A DNA stretch of 64,000 nucleotides from Cordilura impudica (GCA_963682025.1 OY821519.1:15712878-15776877), one strand, 5' to 3'. Shown: positions 22,094-34,061, counted from the first letter of the stretch. Program-made: numbers and translations. The notes: generated by a model from the letters alone, not told the origin.

Positions 22094-23389
22094 TGAGTGA
22101 TGAAACAGTAGGACCTACGTGCTAAAATTATTAAATGCTTTCAACAAAATACAACTTGTTCCTACAAAAAGTTGGCCAAAAAATCAAAGGTCTGTCGTCA
22201 AACTATTTCCAATGCTTTTAGAAACTATCAGGAGAATTTGACCATTGATAGGAAACATGGTTCGAGAAGAAAGAAGGGTCCACATGATGTTTGTAAGGCC
22301 AAAGAAGTATAACGCATATTGAAAAGAGCTCACAAAGCATTCGGTAGAAAAGTAATCCAGTTAGATCAGTGCTCAGACGAATCGGTGCGAAAAGTTAAAT
22401 GCAGATTTGAAAAAGTTCCAGACAGGAAAGCTGCAAATAATTAAGAGGCCAAACACAGAGCACTGAAAGTGAAATCATATTTCATAAAAAAAAAATACTT
22501 CTACCACTTAATGGACGACAAAATGTATGTACTGTCAGATTTTTCGCAGCTTCCGGGTCTAAATTTTTATATTGCTAATGCTCGAGGGAATGTCGAAGAT
22601 AAGTTTAAGTTCCAAAATCGGACGAAATTTCAAAAAAAAAAAAAAATTTCTGGAATGATAAGCAATATCCAATTGCGCCAAAGAAGAAAGTATTTGTTAC
22701 AACCGGCTGGATAAATGCCCAAATTTATAATACTAATAGGCTAGGCGATTTCTTGTGACCGATATCTTGTTCTACCGTTTTATCCCGATTTTGACCAAAC
22801 GTATATTATTTGAAAGGTATTTCTTTTTAGCCGTTTTGCAGATTTACAGATTTTAAAATTTTTTCTTTATTTTGAGTAAATTGCATTTAAAGTTGCTACT
22901 AACACCATACATAAAATTATACATATGCTATGTGTGTTTTATTAAATTTGTTAATGTGTTTGTTAATGAGTTTATTATCTTCATTCACAATAATAATAAA
23001 TCATTCACAATAATAATAAAAAACAAAGCTGCCTTGCACTCGGATTTCGAGCGCTGGAATCTGCTAGTTTATATTAATGAGTGTTTGCCAATACTACGTC
23101 CTTTTATATACCACCACAAAGTGTCCACATATTTTTGGCCCGATTTGGCATCCTGTCACTACAGTAAGAAAGCTCTTGGTACAAGACTAATAACGAGTTT
23201 TTTTGTACCAAGGTAGGCAATTCCTTCAAACTCTCCGGAGCTTAGGCCAGTGGGCTCGTTTAAAGAGGGAGTTGCAGAACATAAAAAAAAGTGGACTATT
23301 AAATCCCTAATTGAAGCATTTCCGTATAAGGTCCATAAGTTTATAGGTAGTGAATGGAACTATAAAAATTTTCTTTCTTTCAAGCTTTA
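22094..23389 (+). pseudogene. Tc1-like transposase, split by a Helitron and frameshifted
   Basis: The N-terminal HTH region is readable at about 22115-22280 (YKKLAKKSKVCRQTISNAF, then TIDRKHGSRRKKGP). The catalytic domain follows with LMDDKMYVLSDFSQLPG (first Asp, about 22508-22560). A Helitron then interrupts the codon series, which resumes at 23068. There TYFWPDLASCHYSKKAL (second Asp) and SNSPELRP (catalytic Glu) are readable. The stop near 23216 and several shifts break the frame. Joining across the Helitron gives INAQIYINECLP with no lost or gained base. The probable ATG start is itself split: its A is 21791 and its TG is 22094-22095, on the two sides of the other Helitron. Confidence 0.88.
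22724..23067 (+). mobile_element. Non-autonomous Helitron inside the Tc1 transposase frame
   Basis: A 344 bp copy. The first bases are TTTATAATACTAATAGGC (TC mutated to TT) and it ends GGAATCTGCTAG at 23067. Its target is A22723/T23068. Confidence 0.9.
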
Positions 23390-23488
23390 ATATAATTTCA
23401 ATTAAACAAAAAAATTAAAACCTATGTTGAATGGTTTCTTTAGTCTTACATTTTATGTATTTTTAATTTTTTTCGATCTCACTCCTTA

Positions 23489-24664
23489 GATCAATCATTT
23501 TACCCAAGTAATCGTATTTTAAAATTTATATGACTGATTAAAAGATAAATATTTCAATAATTTAATTTTCATACAGCATTTATTTTTTTTTTCCATCATC
23601 CGCATGATTCAGTATGAATTTTCAAAATTCAGTCGCGAAAATAAAAGTTTGGGAAACCCTTTATTTAAGAACTTTACGAATGAACGAACATAAGAACGTT
23701 TTCTAGTTTATAGTTTTAATTTTTTTTTTTTTTTACAATATTTTTTTATTTTAGAATGTAATTGTGCGCCTGGCCTAGACCTAGAAAAGGAAATTTTTCG
23801 TGCTAATATTGTTGTGGCTGTCGCTACTGCTGTTGCTTGTCTATTTTGCTATTCTTATTATTATAAGCGACTCGATTCGTTTCATTTATTTGTTCTCCTT
23901 CCTCGCTATACAGTATTCTATCGTAGTAGTAGTTGTTGTTGTTGTTGTTGTTACAAAATTTTTCAACATATTCCATACATTATATGAAAATACTGAATGA
24001 GCTTGAGTTTGTAGGTATGTGTGTTGTTTCGATTATTTGTATGCATTTAAAATATATTTAAAAAAAAAAAACAATAGTGGAAGTGGATGTTGAGCATGCA
24101 ACCATCAATGAGAGAAGTATCGACAAATTTTTGTCTAGAATCGAATATTTGTTTTTTTTTTTTTATATAGGGTGTTTGCAATTAGGAAATATCAATGGAA
24201 TTTCAAGACAAATAAATCATAATTTTTAAGTTTATAAGAAATTTAATACTACCAAAAAACTCTAGCTTCTAAATGAAGTATTTAACCCAGCCAGTAAACT
24301 TCTGAGAATTACAGAAAAGGAAATTTAGTTGTGGCTGACCTAATTACAGAGACAAAATTTACATTTAAATGAAAATATGGTAGCAATCAAGAGATCCATA
24401 TCAAATAATAAAAAATATACGTCCTTCGATATTTTTATAGTCTATTACTTAGTCTTAAATTACACTACTTATGTGCTGGTTCACTCTTTAAAAAAACGCT
24501 GTTTTTTATCAAAAATTTTTCAATTTGTTAAATTCAGATTTATAAATTATGATAGAATTTTTAGGTTCTCGGTGAAATTAAAAAATGCTTGGGAGTTTTG
24601 TTAAATTTTTTAAATCTATCTGAAATATTTAAGACAATACTTAAATGAATATTAAATTTTAAAA
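23489..24664. other. AT-rich DNA, no gene seen
   Basis: No gene signature. A GTTGTT run lies at about 23932-23952 and several A/T homopolymers are present. Confidence 0.5.
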
Positions 24665-24804
24665 TAAATTTCCACTGTGTAACAATTTCGGGGTCATTGT
24701 CTGGGCGGGGGTGAGAAATTTCAAGTCAGACTGAAAGTACTAGCCCAGTATAATAAAACCTGCAAAAGCTCACTCTGTAAAAAAAATTGTAGCTAAATAA
24801 ATAA
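24665..24804 (+). repeat. Unclassified repeat shared with 61810-62030
   Basis: GGGGTGAGAAATTTCAAGT, AGTATAATAAAACCTGCAAA and AAATTGTAGCTAA match the second copy in the same order and orientation (GGTGTGAAATTCCAAGT, AGTATAATAAAACCTACAAA, AAATTGTAGCTAA). Its ends and class are unknown. Confidence 0.6.
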
Positions 24805-25245
24805 TCTATTTCTTGTAGCCGATGTTAGTGTGTCTGTTTTAATCCTATTTTGAGCAAACATCCCTCATATGAAAGGTATTTCTTTTTAGCGGTCCACAAG
24901 ATTTACAGATTTTTACATTTTTTTGGAGTAAAATGCATTTAAAGTTGCTACTTACACATACATAAAATTATACAATGCTATGTGTGTGTTTATTAAATTT
25001 GTTAATGTGTTTGCAAAAAAAAATTAGTTTGTGTTCTTCATTCGCAATAATAATTGTGTTGAATTGAAAAATAATTTTGGACATAAACCAATCAAAAACG
25101 ACAATAACGCAATAAAAAGTGTTGAATTGTGAATTGGCTAAAATTGATTAGCATACCTTTAGGGCCTTATAAAATAATTTATTAAATGAAAACAATAAAA
25201 TTTCCTAGAATTTGCACTCGAATTTCGAGGGCTGGGATGTGCTAG
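24805..25245 (+). mobile_element. Non-autonomous Helitron, longer variant
   Basis: It starts TCTATTTCTTGTAGCCGATG, lacking the usual first internal block, and ends with hairpin CTCGAATTTCGAG and GTGCTAG at 25245. It carries the extra segment ending TTGATTAGCATACCTTTAGG seen in the long subtype. Confidence 0.85.
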
Positions 25246-25271
25246 TTTTTATTAATATCCATATAAAAAGT

Positions 25272-25760
25272 TGAATAAAAACAAGTAAGAAAATTATGGT
25301 CGGTCTAGACCGACTATACGATAACCTATACCATGCGTTTAGAGACCATATCTCTTAGACCCAACTAATTGGATATAGAAAATAAGCATAAACCAAATTT
25401 GATTGACATTGTTAATTTTTTTTACCTTTGAATATGAAAAACTAATATCGGGTGCTATATTTATATGGGGACTAGGTCGAAAAATGGACCGAACCTGACC
25501 ATATTTGGTAAGGTCACTTATTTTTTGCAAAAACATATATAAACCAAATTTGAGAAAAATCTGTGCAATGTTTTTGTTTTTTGATAGATTTAAGTGATAA
25601 CCGGAAAGCAACTTTTTATGGGTGCTATGACTAAGAATTGTCCTATAGGGTTTATTTTTGGACTGATGATTAATGGGTGTAATAAACATACACAAACCCA
25701 ATTTGACCGAGATCTATATGACAATTTAATAATACTACGTTCATTGAACAGCTTTGTGTA
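25272..25760 (-). mobile_element. INE-1/DINE-1-like element, 3' part
   Basis: The minus-strand 3' end is at 25281: a 16 bp perfect palindrome GTCGGTCTAGACCGAC (25299-25314) next to ATAATTTTCTTACTTG. The body matches the copies at 31138 and 62219 (ATTTATATGGGGACTAGGTC; CTAACGCATGG-like block). The head with the CCGTC row is missing. Confidence 0.8.
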
Positions 25761-25974
25761 AAAATTATATTTGCAAAAAACTATTCGATTTTTATTATTG
25801 TGTCGTATATACTACCGGAAAGTTCTTTTTAGACTTATAGATATCATTTTGATAGTATTCAAATTTTAAATGATAATTTAGATTTAAACCAGTTTATGTT
25901 TGTTCTTGGTAGTTGTAACCTGAATATATCAATTGGATTTTTGATGAAAATGTATTAATACCTCATAATATTAA

Positions 25975-26190
25975 GGATGACATATTCTTCAGCTTTTTGG
26001 CATTTTATTAATAGCAAAAAAGGAAATAATGACATTCCATTACGTATGTTCTTCGGTAATTTCTCATCTGATGATAATGCAGAATCCTGTGATTTATTTG
26101 CAGATTATTTTCAATCAACATTTGTTAAGCCCAGATCTAAGATTTGTGATTTTCAACCATTACACCAGTTTTCATCCATCTGTTTCTTTT
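25975..26190 (+). pseudogene. LINE fragment (linker before RT domain)
   Basis: The 71-residue frame reads AFWHFINSKKGNNDIPLRM and CDLFADYFQSTFV. This matches the conserved linker between endonuclease and reverse transcriptase in Jockey-like LINEs. No catalytic motif is present on either side. Confidence 0.65.
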
Positions 26191-26289
26191 AATTTTTTTC
26201 AAATTTTTGTTGTCCCATCTATTTAGAATTGCAATTAAGAAAATTTAAATTTATTAAAGCCAAGCCATTAGCAAATCTAACTACACCAT

Positions 26290-26925
26290 TTACAATTGTA
26301 TTTCAGCTATTAACAGTTGATTTTCTCAAAGTATCAATTGTATTTCAGAAATCAACATTTGATTTTTTAAAATCAATTGATCAATTGATCAATTCAGAAA
26401 ACATAAATTGATTTTCAGAAATTTTTCAAATGTATTTCAGAAAATGTCAATTTATTTTTAGAAATTATCAAATGTATATCAGAAAATATTAATTGAAGTT
26501 CAAAATTAAGAAGCTGTCTACCGCACAAAACAGATAAGTTGTTCTTGTTTCTGTTAGTGATTTGCAGTCAGAGAAAATATTTACCTTCATTTATACTTAT
26601 TTTATATACACTGGAAAATAAAATAACAAAGCCGGACTCTTCATGGAAAGGAGATGAGGGCTTCACTTTGTAGTTAGCTACAACATAAAACCCGGAGAGA
26701 AATCGGGAATGAAGTTTTGAAGATATCATTTCAAGAAAAGCACATTTAAAATTCACAAGAACTGTTACAAATGTAGCAAAAATAGCATTCTAACTATTTT
26801 TCTGAAATTTATTTGACATTTTCTGTAATTCTATTTATATTTTCTGAAATAGATTTGATAATTTCTGAAATATATTTGATACTTTCTGAAATTCATTTGA
26901 TAATTGCTGAAATACAGTTGGATAT
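26290..26925. mobile_element. Fold-back element with short tandem repeats in both arms
   Basis: The left arm (26290-26505) repeats a roughly 25-35 bp unit with TTTCAGAAATTnTCAAATGTA. The right arm (26795-26925) repeats the reverse complement (ATTTGATAATTTCTGAAAT) several times. The core of about 290 bp has no clear gene. Tandem-repeat arms in inverted orientation are characteristic of fold-back elements; the assignment is by structure only. Confidence 0.6.
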
Positions 26926-26929
26926 GGAA

Positions 26930-28314
26930 TAATATTTATTTCTGGAAAGCGGAAATTTAATTTTTTTTTTTTTTGTAATTTTAAAGGAAATTTTAAAGCA
27001 AAAACGTTTTATTTAAGGACTTAGAATTGTGTTCCCCAAAAATACTACTTCTGATAGATATTATCAAAAAAATAAAAATACCCAACATTTTATTAGGTAC
27101 AAACATTATTAAAAATATTTTTATCATGTACGTCCTACAATGACGAACACGAGAAGCGATAAAAATATAATACTTCATAAAATTTAAAAATTTCTACAAT
27201 AAACGAATAATCGGTGCAATAGTTATTTTTTCGATTTTTTTTCTATTGCGTACAACAATAATAAACAACAAAAAAAATATTTGCAGCCGTGTCGAGTGCA
27301 ATTGCCAAGCAATGGCAGGGGCAGAAGTGCATTTACACTAACTGACTGGCATTAGAATTTTTTTTTTTAACAAAATATTATAGAAAAAAAAAGTAGAAAA
27401 ACAAAAATCAACAACAAAATAATAATAACAAACAAACAAACGACTACAACTGCATAGAGCGATGATGTAAACAACCGTATGGTGGCGGGTCGGGAGGCAA
27501 GCTCGATGTCCATGTCCCCATTTAAGTCAAGTGACGTGCTATCTGTCGCCTTCTCTCAGAACTTTGACTCCGTTTTGTTTGAATGCCAACCGCGCGAATA
27601 TTTTTTTTTTTCTACATTTAACGCATAAAACGACAATCAACGTTTGTTAGTTAGTTGCACTATAAGTTTTTGTATATTTTTGTTATTATTGCAATGTATT
27701 TATGTCTGTCTGTGTACAAAACATTTTTACATGCATACATACTTACATACATATGTTTGTAATAAATGGATGTATAATATATATTAGATGCAAAACATGT
27801 CCGAAGCAATTGTCTATCTATATTCAGTAGACGAACAGTGGTTAGATTATTTGAGAAAAGGTTTTCTTTTGTTAAAATAAAGACAAAAATATGGTTAAAA
27901 TTTAATTGCGATCGATCCACTCGATCTTCGATTAATCGAGTTATTTTTGAAAAATTTTAAATAATGAATACTTCATATCGATTAGTCGATTAAAAGCTAG
28001 TCAAAATATATTTTTTTAAATGTTGCGTAACGAAACGTTTAATTATTCTATATCATTTTATGTTTTAAAAGTGTTTGGGGGCATTTTTGGGCAAATTGAA
28101 TTATGCGAAAAAAACATTTTTTTTCGGCATAGTCTTTAAAAAAGTTATACTTTTAAAAATTGTAAATGCTTTGATTTAATTAAATAATTTTAAATTTAAC
28201 AAAAAAAAACCATAATCACTTAATCGAACAAGTTTATATAACTTATTTAAGTTATAGGAACGAACAAAAGAAAAATCTAATGAAAGACTGAAAGAAATGT
28301 ATTTCCTACTATAA
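26930..28314. other. Unique DNA with a less AT-rich patch
   Basis: No gene recognised. The patch at about 27290-27345 and 27440-27600 (GGTGGCGGGTCGGGAGGC) is the least AT-rich unique stretch in the window and resembles host sequence. At 27905-27996 there are repeated ATCGAT/TCGATTA motifs, including TCGATTAATCGA. Confidence 0.45.
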
Positions 28315-28691
28315 TCTATAATATTAATAGGCTAAGCGATTTCTTGTGACCGATGTTTTGTTCTACCGTTTTATCCCGATTTTGACCAAACGTATATTAT
28401 TTGAAAGGTATTTCTTTTTAGCCGTTTTTTAGATTTACAGATTTTAAAATTTTTCCGTTATTTGCAGTAAATTGCATTTAAAGTTGCTACTAACACATAC
28501 AAAAAATTATACAATGCTATGTGTGTGTTATTATATATGTTAATGTGTTTGTAATAAAAATGAGTTTGTTTTTTTTGTGTTGATTTGTGAACTAGCTATA
28601 ATTGATTAGCATACCTTTAGGGTCTTTATTTAATGGAAAAATAAAATTTTCTAGAATTTGCACTCGAATTTCGAGGGCTGGAATCTGCTAG
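28315..28691 (+). mobile_element. Non-autonomous Helitron, full copy
   Basis: A 377 bp copy, TCTATAATATTAATAGGC to GGAATCTGCTAG, with hairpin CTCGAATTTCGAG. It is followed head-to-tail by another copy. Confidence 0.9.
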
Positions 28692-28832
28692 TACATACTA
28701 ATAGGCTAGGCGTTTTCTTGTTACCGATGTTATTATTTGAAAGGTATATTATTTGAAAGGTATTTCTTTTAAGCTGTTTACCAGATTTACAGATTTTTAT
28801 ATATTTTCTTTTATTTTGAGTAAACTGCATTT
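28692..28832 (+). mobile_element. Helitron 5' fragment in tandem
   Basis: Directly after the CTAG of the previous copy it reads TACATACTAATAGGCTAGGC, the start of a second copy. That copy stops at about 28832, where an INE-1-like head fragment begins. Confidence 0.75.
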
Positions 28833-29060
28833 ATTATACCGATCGACTCAGAATCACTTTCTGACCCAGAATCTTTTTCTGAATCGATTTAGCGATGTCC
28901 GTCCGTCCGTCTGTGTGTTCAGGTACTATGAGCCATAACAACTAAATTTGCCCAAGGAACCGTACCACTAAAATCATTTCGAACCCTTCATCCTAGAGGT
29001 ATGGTTCCTTTGTCAAATATATTTGTTATGGCCCATAGTACCAGAATCGCGATGAGCTCA
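28833..29060 (+). mobile_element. INE-1/DINE-1-like head fragment
   Basis: ATTATACCGATCGACTCAG, TTAGCGATGTCCGTCCGTCC and GTCTGTGTGTTC belong to the head of the family. The rest (to about 29060) is rearranged: two inverted copies of a GGTACTATGAGCC-type block (about 28921 and 29030). Confidence 0.7.
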
Positions 29061-29467
29061 TGGAGTAAAAATAATTGGCCTACCCTAATATACATACATA
29101 CATATAAAGAAAAATCATGTGAGTCCGATCACAGGGGAGATGAGTATACATCTAGTAATTAAAGATTTTTTATGGCACTTTTTAAAAATCAAACAGAAAG
29201 CGTCATCTATGTATCACATATAGAAAATAACTGCAAGGGCTCTGCTAATATAAAAATATTTATTATTATTTATTTAAACTGGTTAATTTTTCATTTTTTA
29301 TTTTTCATTTTTCATTTTTAATTTTTCATTTTTTATTTTTTATTTTTTATTTTTTATTTTTTATTTTTTATTTTTATATTCCATTTTTCATTTTAAAGTT
29401 TACATATTCCATTTTTCGTTTTTTTTTTTTTTCATTTTTCATTTTTAATTTTTTATTTTCATTTTTT

Positions 29468-30725
29468 ATTTTTAATTTTTAATTTTTAATTTTTAATTTT
29501 TAATTTTTAATTTTTAATTTTTTAATTTTTAATTTTTTAATTTTTAATTTTTAATTTTTAATTTTTAATTTTTAATTTTTAATTTTTAATTTTTAATTTT
29601 TAATTTTTAATTTTTAATTTTTAATTTTTAATTTTTAATTTTTAATTTTTAATTTTTAATTTTTAATTTTTAATTTTTAATTTTTAATTTTTAATTTTTA
29701 ATTTTTAATTTTTAATTTTTAATTTTTAATTTTTAATTTTTAATTTTTAATTTTTAATTTTTAATTTTTAATTTTTAATTTTTAATTTTTAATTTTTAAT
29801 TTTTAATTTTTAATTTTTAATTTTTAATTTTTAATTTTTAATTTTTAATTTTTAATTTTTAATTTTTAATTTTTAATTTTTAATTTTTAATTTTTAATTT
29901 TTAATTTTTAATTTTTAATTTTTAATTTTTAATTTTTAATTTTTAATTTTTAATTTTTAATTTTTAATTTTTAATTTTTAATTTTTAATTTTTAATTTTT
30001 AATTTTTAATTTTTAATTTTTAATTTTTAATTTTTAATTTTTAATTTTTAATTTTTAATTTTTAATTTTTAATTTTTAATTTTTAATTTTTAATTTTTAA
30101 TTTTTAATTTTTAATTTTTAATTTTTAATTTTTAATTTTTAATTTTTAATTTTTAATTTTTAATTTTTAATTTTTAATTTTTAATTTTTAATTTTTAATT
30201 TTTAATTTTTAATTTTTAATTTTTAATTTTTAATTTTTAATTTTTAATTTTTAATTTTTAATTTTTAATTTTTAATTTTTAATTTTTAATTTTTAATTTT
30301 TAATTTTTAATTTTTAATTTTTAATTTTTAATTTTTAATTTTTAATTTTTAATTTTTAATTTTTAATTTTTAATTTTTAATTTTTAATTTTTAATTTTTA
30401 ATTTTTAATTTTTAATTTTTAATTTTTAATTTTTAATTTTTAATTTTTAATTTTTAATTTTTAATTTTTAATTTTTAATTTTTAATTTTTAATTTTTAAT
30501 TTTTAATTTTTAATTTTTAATTTTTAATTTTTAATTTTTAATTTTTAATTTTTAATTTTTAATTTTTAATTTTTAATTTTTAATTTTTAATTTTTAATTT
30601 TTAATTTTTAATTTTTAATTTTTAATTTTTAATTTTTAATTTTTAATTTTTAATTTTTAATTTTTAATTTTTAATTTTTAATTTTTAATTTTTAATTTTT
30701 AATTTTTAATTTTTAATTTTTAATT
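29468..30725. repeat. Near-pure AATTTTT heptamer satellite
   Basis: About 1.26 kb of AATTTTT in tandem with only two or three single-base insertions near 29520-29545. The homogeneity suggests recent expansion. Confidence 0.97.
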
Positions 30726-31137
30726 TTTTGTTTTTCGTTTTTTAATTTTCATTTTTCATTATTCATTTTTCATTTTTCATTTTTTATTTTTTACTTTTCA
30801 TTTTTCATTTTTTATTTTCAATTCTTCATTTTTCATTTTTAATTTTTTATTTTTAATTTTTAATTTTTCATATTTCGTTTTTAAATTTTTTGTTTTTCAT
30901 TTTTCAGTTTTATTTTTCATTTATTATTTTTAATTTTTCATGTTTCTCTTTTTATTTTTCATTTTTAATTTTTCATTTTTAATTTTAATTTTTTATTTTT
31001 TATTTTTCATTTTCCATTTTTTATTTTTAATTTTTAATTTTTTATTTTTCATTTTTCATATTTTATTTTAAATTTTAAATTTTTTATTATTTTTCTCTAT
31101 ATTTTTTATTTTTTATTTTCATTTTTCATTTTTCATT

Positions 31138-31912
31138 TTTATACCCTATACCACTATGTTGTTTGGGTATAATGACTTTGTGCTGCTGTTTGTAACAACC
31201 AAAAATATTTGACCTAGACCCATCTTTAATTATACCGATCGAATCAGAATCACTTTTTGAGTTGATTTAACAATGTCCGTCCGTCCGTCCGTCCGTCTGT
31301 GTGTCCATGTAAACCTTGTAATCAAACTGCAGGTCGCAAATATGAACATATTTTGATGAAATTTGGTATGTAAGCTTTCATGGGATGAACATTATAGAAA
31401 TTGGTGAGAATCGGTCCATGTTCAGACCTAGCCCCCATACAAATTACCCCTATGAAATCGACATATATTGCCATAAGATCCAAATTGTCATATAGATCTT
31501 ACTCAAATTGGGTTTGTATGCGTTCATTACATCCATTAATGAGTAGTCCAAAAATGATCCCTTTGACCCCATATAGAGCTGCTTCCCGAACTTCACTTAA
31601 ATCTATTAAAAAACAAAAATATTGCACTGATTCTTCTCAAATTTTGTTTGTATATATTTTTGCAAAATACAAGAGACTTTACCAAACAAGATCAGGATCG
31701 GTCCATTTTTGGACCAAGTCCCTATATAGATATAGCATCCGATATGAACTTTTTCATATCTGCAGTCAAAAAAATTTATAAAAATCCCACTCAAATTTGG
31801 TTTTTGCTTATTTTCTATGTCCAGTTAGTTGGTCCTAAGAGATAGGGTCTCTAAACGCATGGTATAGGGTATCGTATAGTCGTTCTAGACCGACTATAAT
31901 TTTCTTACTTGT
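31138..31912 (+). mobile_element. INE-1/DINE-1-like element, full length
   Basis: The head is ATACCCTATACCACTATG. Then come ATTATACCGATCGAATCAG and GATTTAACAATGTCCGTCCG with four CCGT repeats. The tail has AGTCGTTCTAGACCGACT, a near palindrome, and ATAATTTTCTTACTTGTTTT. This is the organisation of fly INE-1/DINE-1 (Helentron-type) repeats. It sits in a T-rich target inside the heptamer array. It encodes no protein; short frames in it are accidental. Confidence 0.88.
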
Positions 31913-32148
31913 TTTTTATTTTTATTTTTTTTTTTATTTTTCATTTTTCATTTTTTATTTTTCATTTTCCATTTTTTCTTTTTAATTTTTTATTTTTCAA
32001 CAGCGACGAAAAGGTTATTACATATCATAATTTTTCCAGCAATAAGTCACACCGATTTTCTCTTACGTCTTACATCTTACGTTGTTTTTATGATTGTATT
32101 GTGAAATAGATTTACCCCCCTCCCCCGCGCGTATAGATGTTTACACAT

Positions 32149-34061
32149 AAAAAACTAGACCGCAATTGAAGTAAAACTGATATTCGTTTAGTGATCTTTT
32201 TTCCCTACACTCGTATAAAGGGCTTTAAATTAAAAAAGGATTAAAATATTTAAATACTCATGAAAGAACAGAATTATGAAATTTTAATGCATTTTTTTAT
32301 ATTGTCATTTATCAGAACCCACATTCACATCTCAGTGGATAAAGTCTTATAGGTCTGTGCATTTACGTAAAATTAACGTAAAATTATTTTTTTTTTTTTT
32401 CGTAGAATCGACATCAGACATTATCATTAAATTGCAACTTCTCAAATGATAATTTTTTAGTTATTAAGGATAATTTGCAATAATTTTTCTTAATATTTTC
32501 TACTGCCTTCGATATCATTGATGCTTTATTACCTTCTTTACCAAAGAAGATGAATTATAAATGCCAATTTACTATTATAACATTTTTGTTTTACAAACTG
32601 ACCCTCACATATCAAATCTCTAGACACCAATAAACAATGTAATGTCTGTCTAAGGTCAGCTAGCAAGGGCCAACTATGCTGGGTTAAATTGCAATGCAGA
32701 AATCGTTGGTTTGGCAAAATATTTCTCACACACAAAGCTTAAACAATTCAAAAAAAAAAAATCTAATTCTTCTAATGTTGTTAAACAACTTGTTTCCTAC
32801 CAAAGCACTGTGCATCGATTCTGTTAAATAACTATCGGTAGTATAGTGTAACTGAGTAAAATTGCTATTTACATGCATTTTTCCACTGATTGACAGACTG
32901 TTTAACTGGCTGGTTGACTGACGATTTGGCGATTAGATTTTTAAATTGCTGTGATATTAGATTCGTTTGTATAATGTCATCGAAAAATAGTCGGATATTG
33001 TTCGGATGGAGGGAGGGACGGTGGTTTAACGAACCAGTTAAGAGGCAGCAACAACCTCATACAACCTTATACCGTACAGCATTGTATGTTCAGTGTCACC
33101 ATGTCTATTAGTATAGTTGTTTTGTTGGTTAGTTGTTGCCACTGCTGCTACTTGTTGTTGTTGTTATTGTCGTCGATGCTTTTCTATATTTATAAGTATA
33201 TGGTTTAACAATTGTTGTTTGTAATTTCTGTTGTTTTTTTTTTTTTTTTTCAAAACACATATATTTGCTACATGGATGGCACACTAAGCATATTATTATT
33301 ATTTTTTTTTCGCTTTTGCCAATTACATTTCACCAGGGACACTAGGGAGAATCATTGACATCGACGTTGACAAGTATCAAATCAGGAATTCAAAAGGAAA
33401 GATAGTTATTTTATCTTTAAGTATTCATTCACTCACACTTTCAGTCACTCACTTAATGCCAAACACAATGACTCACTCTGCATTTGAATGTATTTGCCAA
33501 TACTTAAATATTCCAATGTCTAGTCTTTATTACTTTTAAGCTACTTTTCTTATTTCTAGAAGTATTTGTGGAAATAATAAAAAAAAGGAAAAATCTTTAG
33601 AAAGAAAATTTAAAGAAACCGTTTGTCTTTATAACATTCTGTAAAACAGAGTTTTAAATAGTGAATAGTTTACAATATTGGTTCTTGAATATTTTTTGGA
33701 TTAATTAACTATTAGAAAAGTTTATTCTTAAGGTTTAGGATTTCAAAAAAAGTTATTTTTATTATTAAAATTGACTTTTGGTTTATTTTTTATTAATTTT
33801 TTTTTATTTCTTTTTTTTTACTTTTAGGTAAGTTTTCTTTATTTTCATCAAGAGCTTATAAATATACTATTGAGAAATGTAAAAGTAAGTATTTTAAATG
33901 AATTATTTTACAATCTCTATTGTTATATTTAACTTTTATTGTGCAAGGACGCCAAAAAGGGCCTTAGTTGCTCAATAAATTTCAATGAATTTTTTTTCAA
34001 TGAATATACAAAAAGTGTCAGGAAATAGGAATGCGCTGAAATTCCGAAAAAAAATTTAAAA
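32149..34061. other. Mostly unique DNA, no gene seen
   Basis: No transposon signature. A TTG/TTA-rich microsatellite lies at about 33140-33170 and long T runs at 32390 and 33235. The parts at 32880-33110 and 33320-33480 are less AT-rich and look like host non-coding DNA. Confidence 0.45.

Larger units (their letters stand above)
21635..23488 (+). mobile_element. Tc1-like element with TA target and two nested Helitrons
   Basis: Terminal repeats AGGAGTGAGATCGAAAAAA (from 21637) and its reverse complement (to 23486) are flanked by TA (21635-21636 and 23487-23488). The 1850 bp span contains Helitrons at 21792-22093 and 22724-23067. Without them it is about 1204 bp, a normal Tc1 length. The transposase between is inactivated. 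Confidence 0.92.
29109..32148 (+). mobile_element. Heptamer-carrying element, 1.9 kb array, with inserted INE-1-like copy
   Basis: The left end has AAAATCATGTGAGTCCGATC, ACAGGGGAGATG and TACATCTAGTAATTAAAG. The right end has TCACACCGATTTTCTCTTAC, CGCGCGTATAGATGTTTACA, then CAT. The array fills 29286-31137, and a near-pure AATTTTT run at 29468-30725 holds about 180 copies. An INE-1-like element sits at 31138-31912 inside the array; the heptamer resumes at 31913-31998. The same conserved flanks at 14001-14994 and 55107-58693 show that flanks and array move as one unit or share one origin. Confidence 0.85.

Noticed and set aside
31401..31845. Plus- and minus-strand frames of up to 126 codons
   Set aside because: They lie wholly inside a non-coding INE-1-like element and have no conserved motif.
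32890..33111. 73-codon frame beginning MTDCLTGWLTDDL
   Set aside because: No domain or repeat of known type, no splice or polyadenylation context; looks like chance in less AT-rich DNA.
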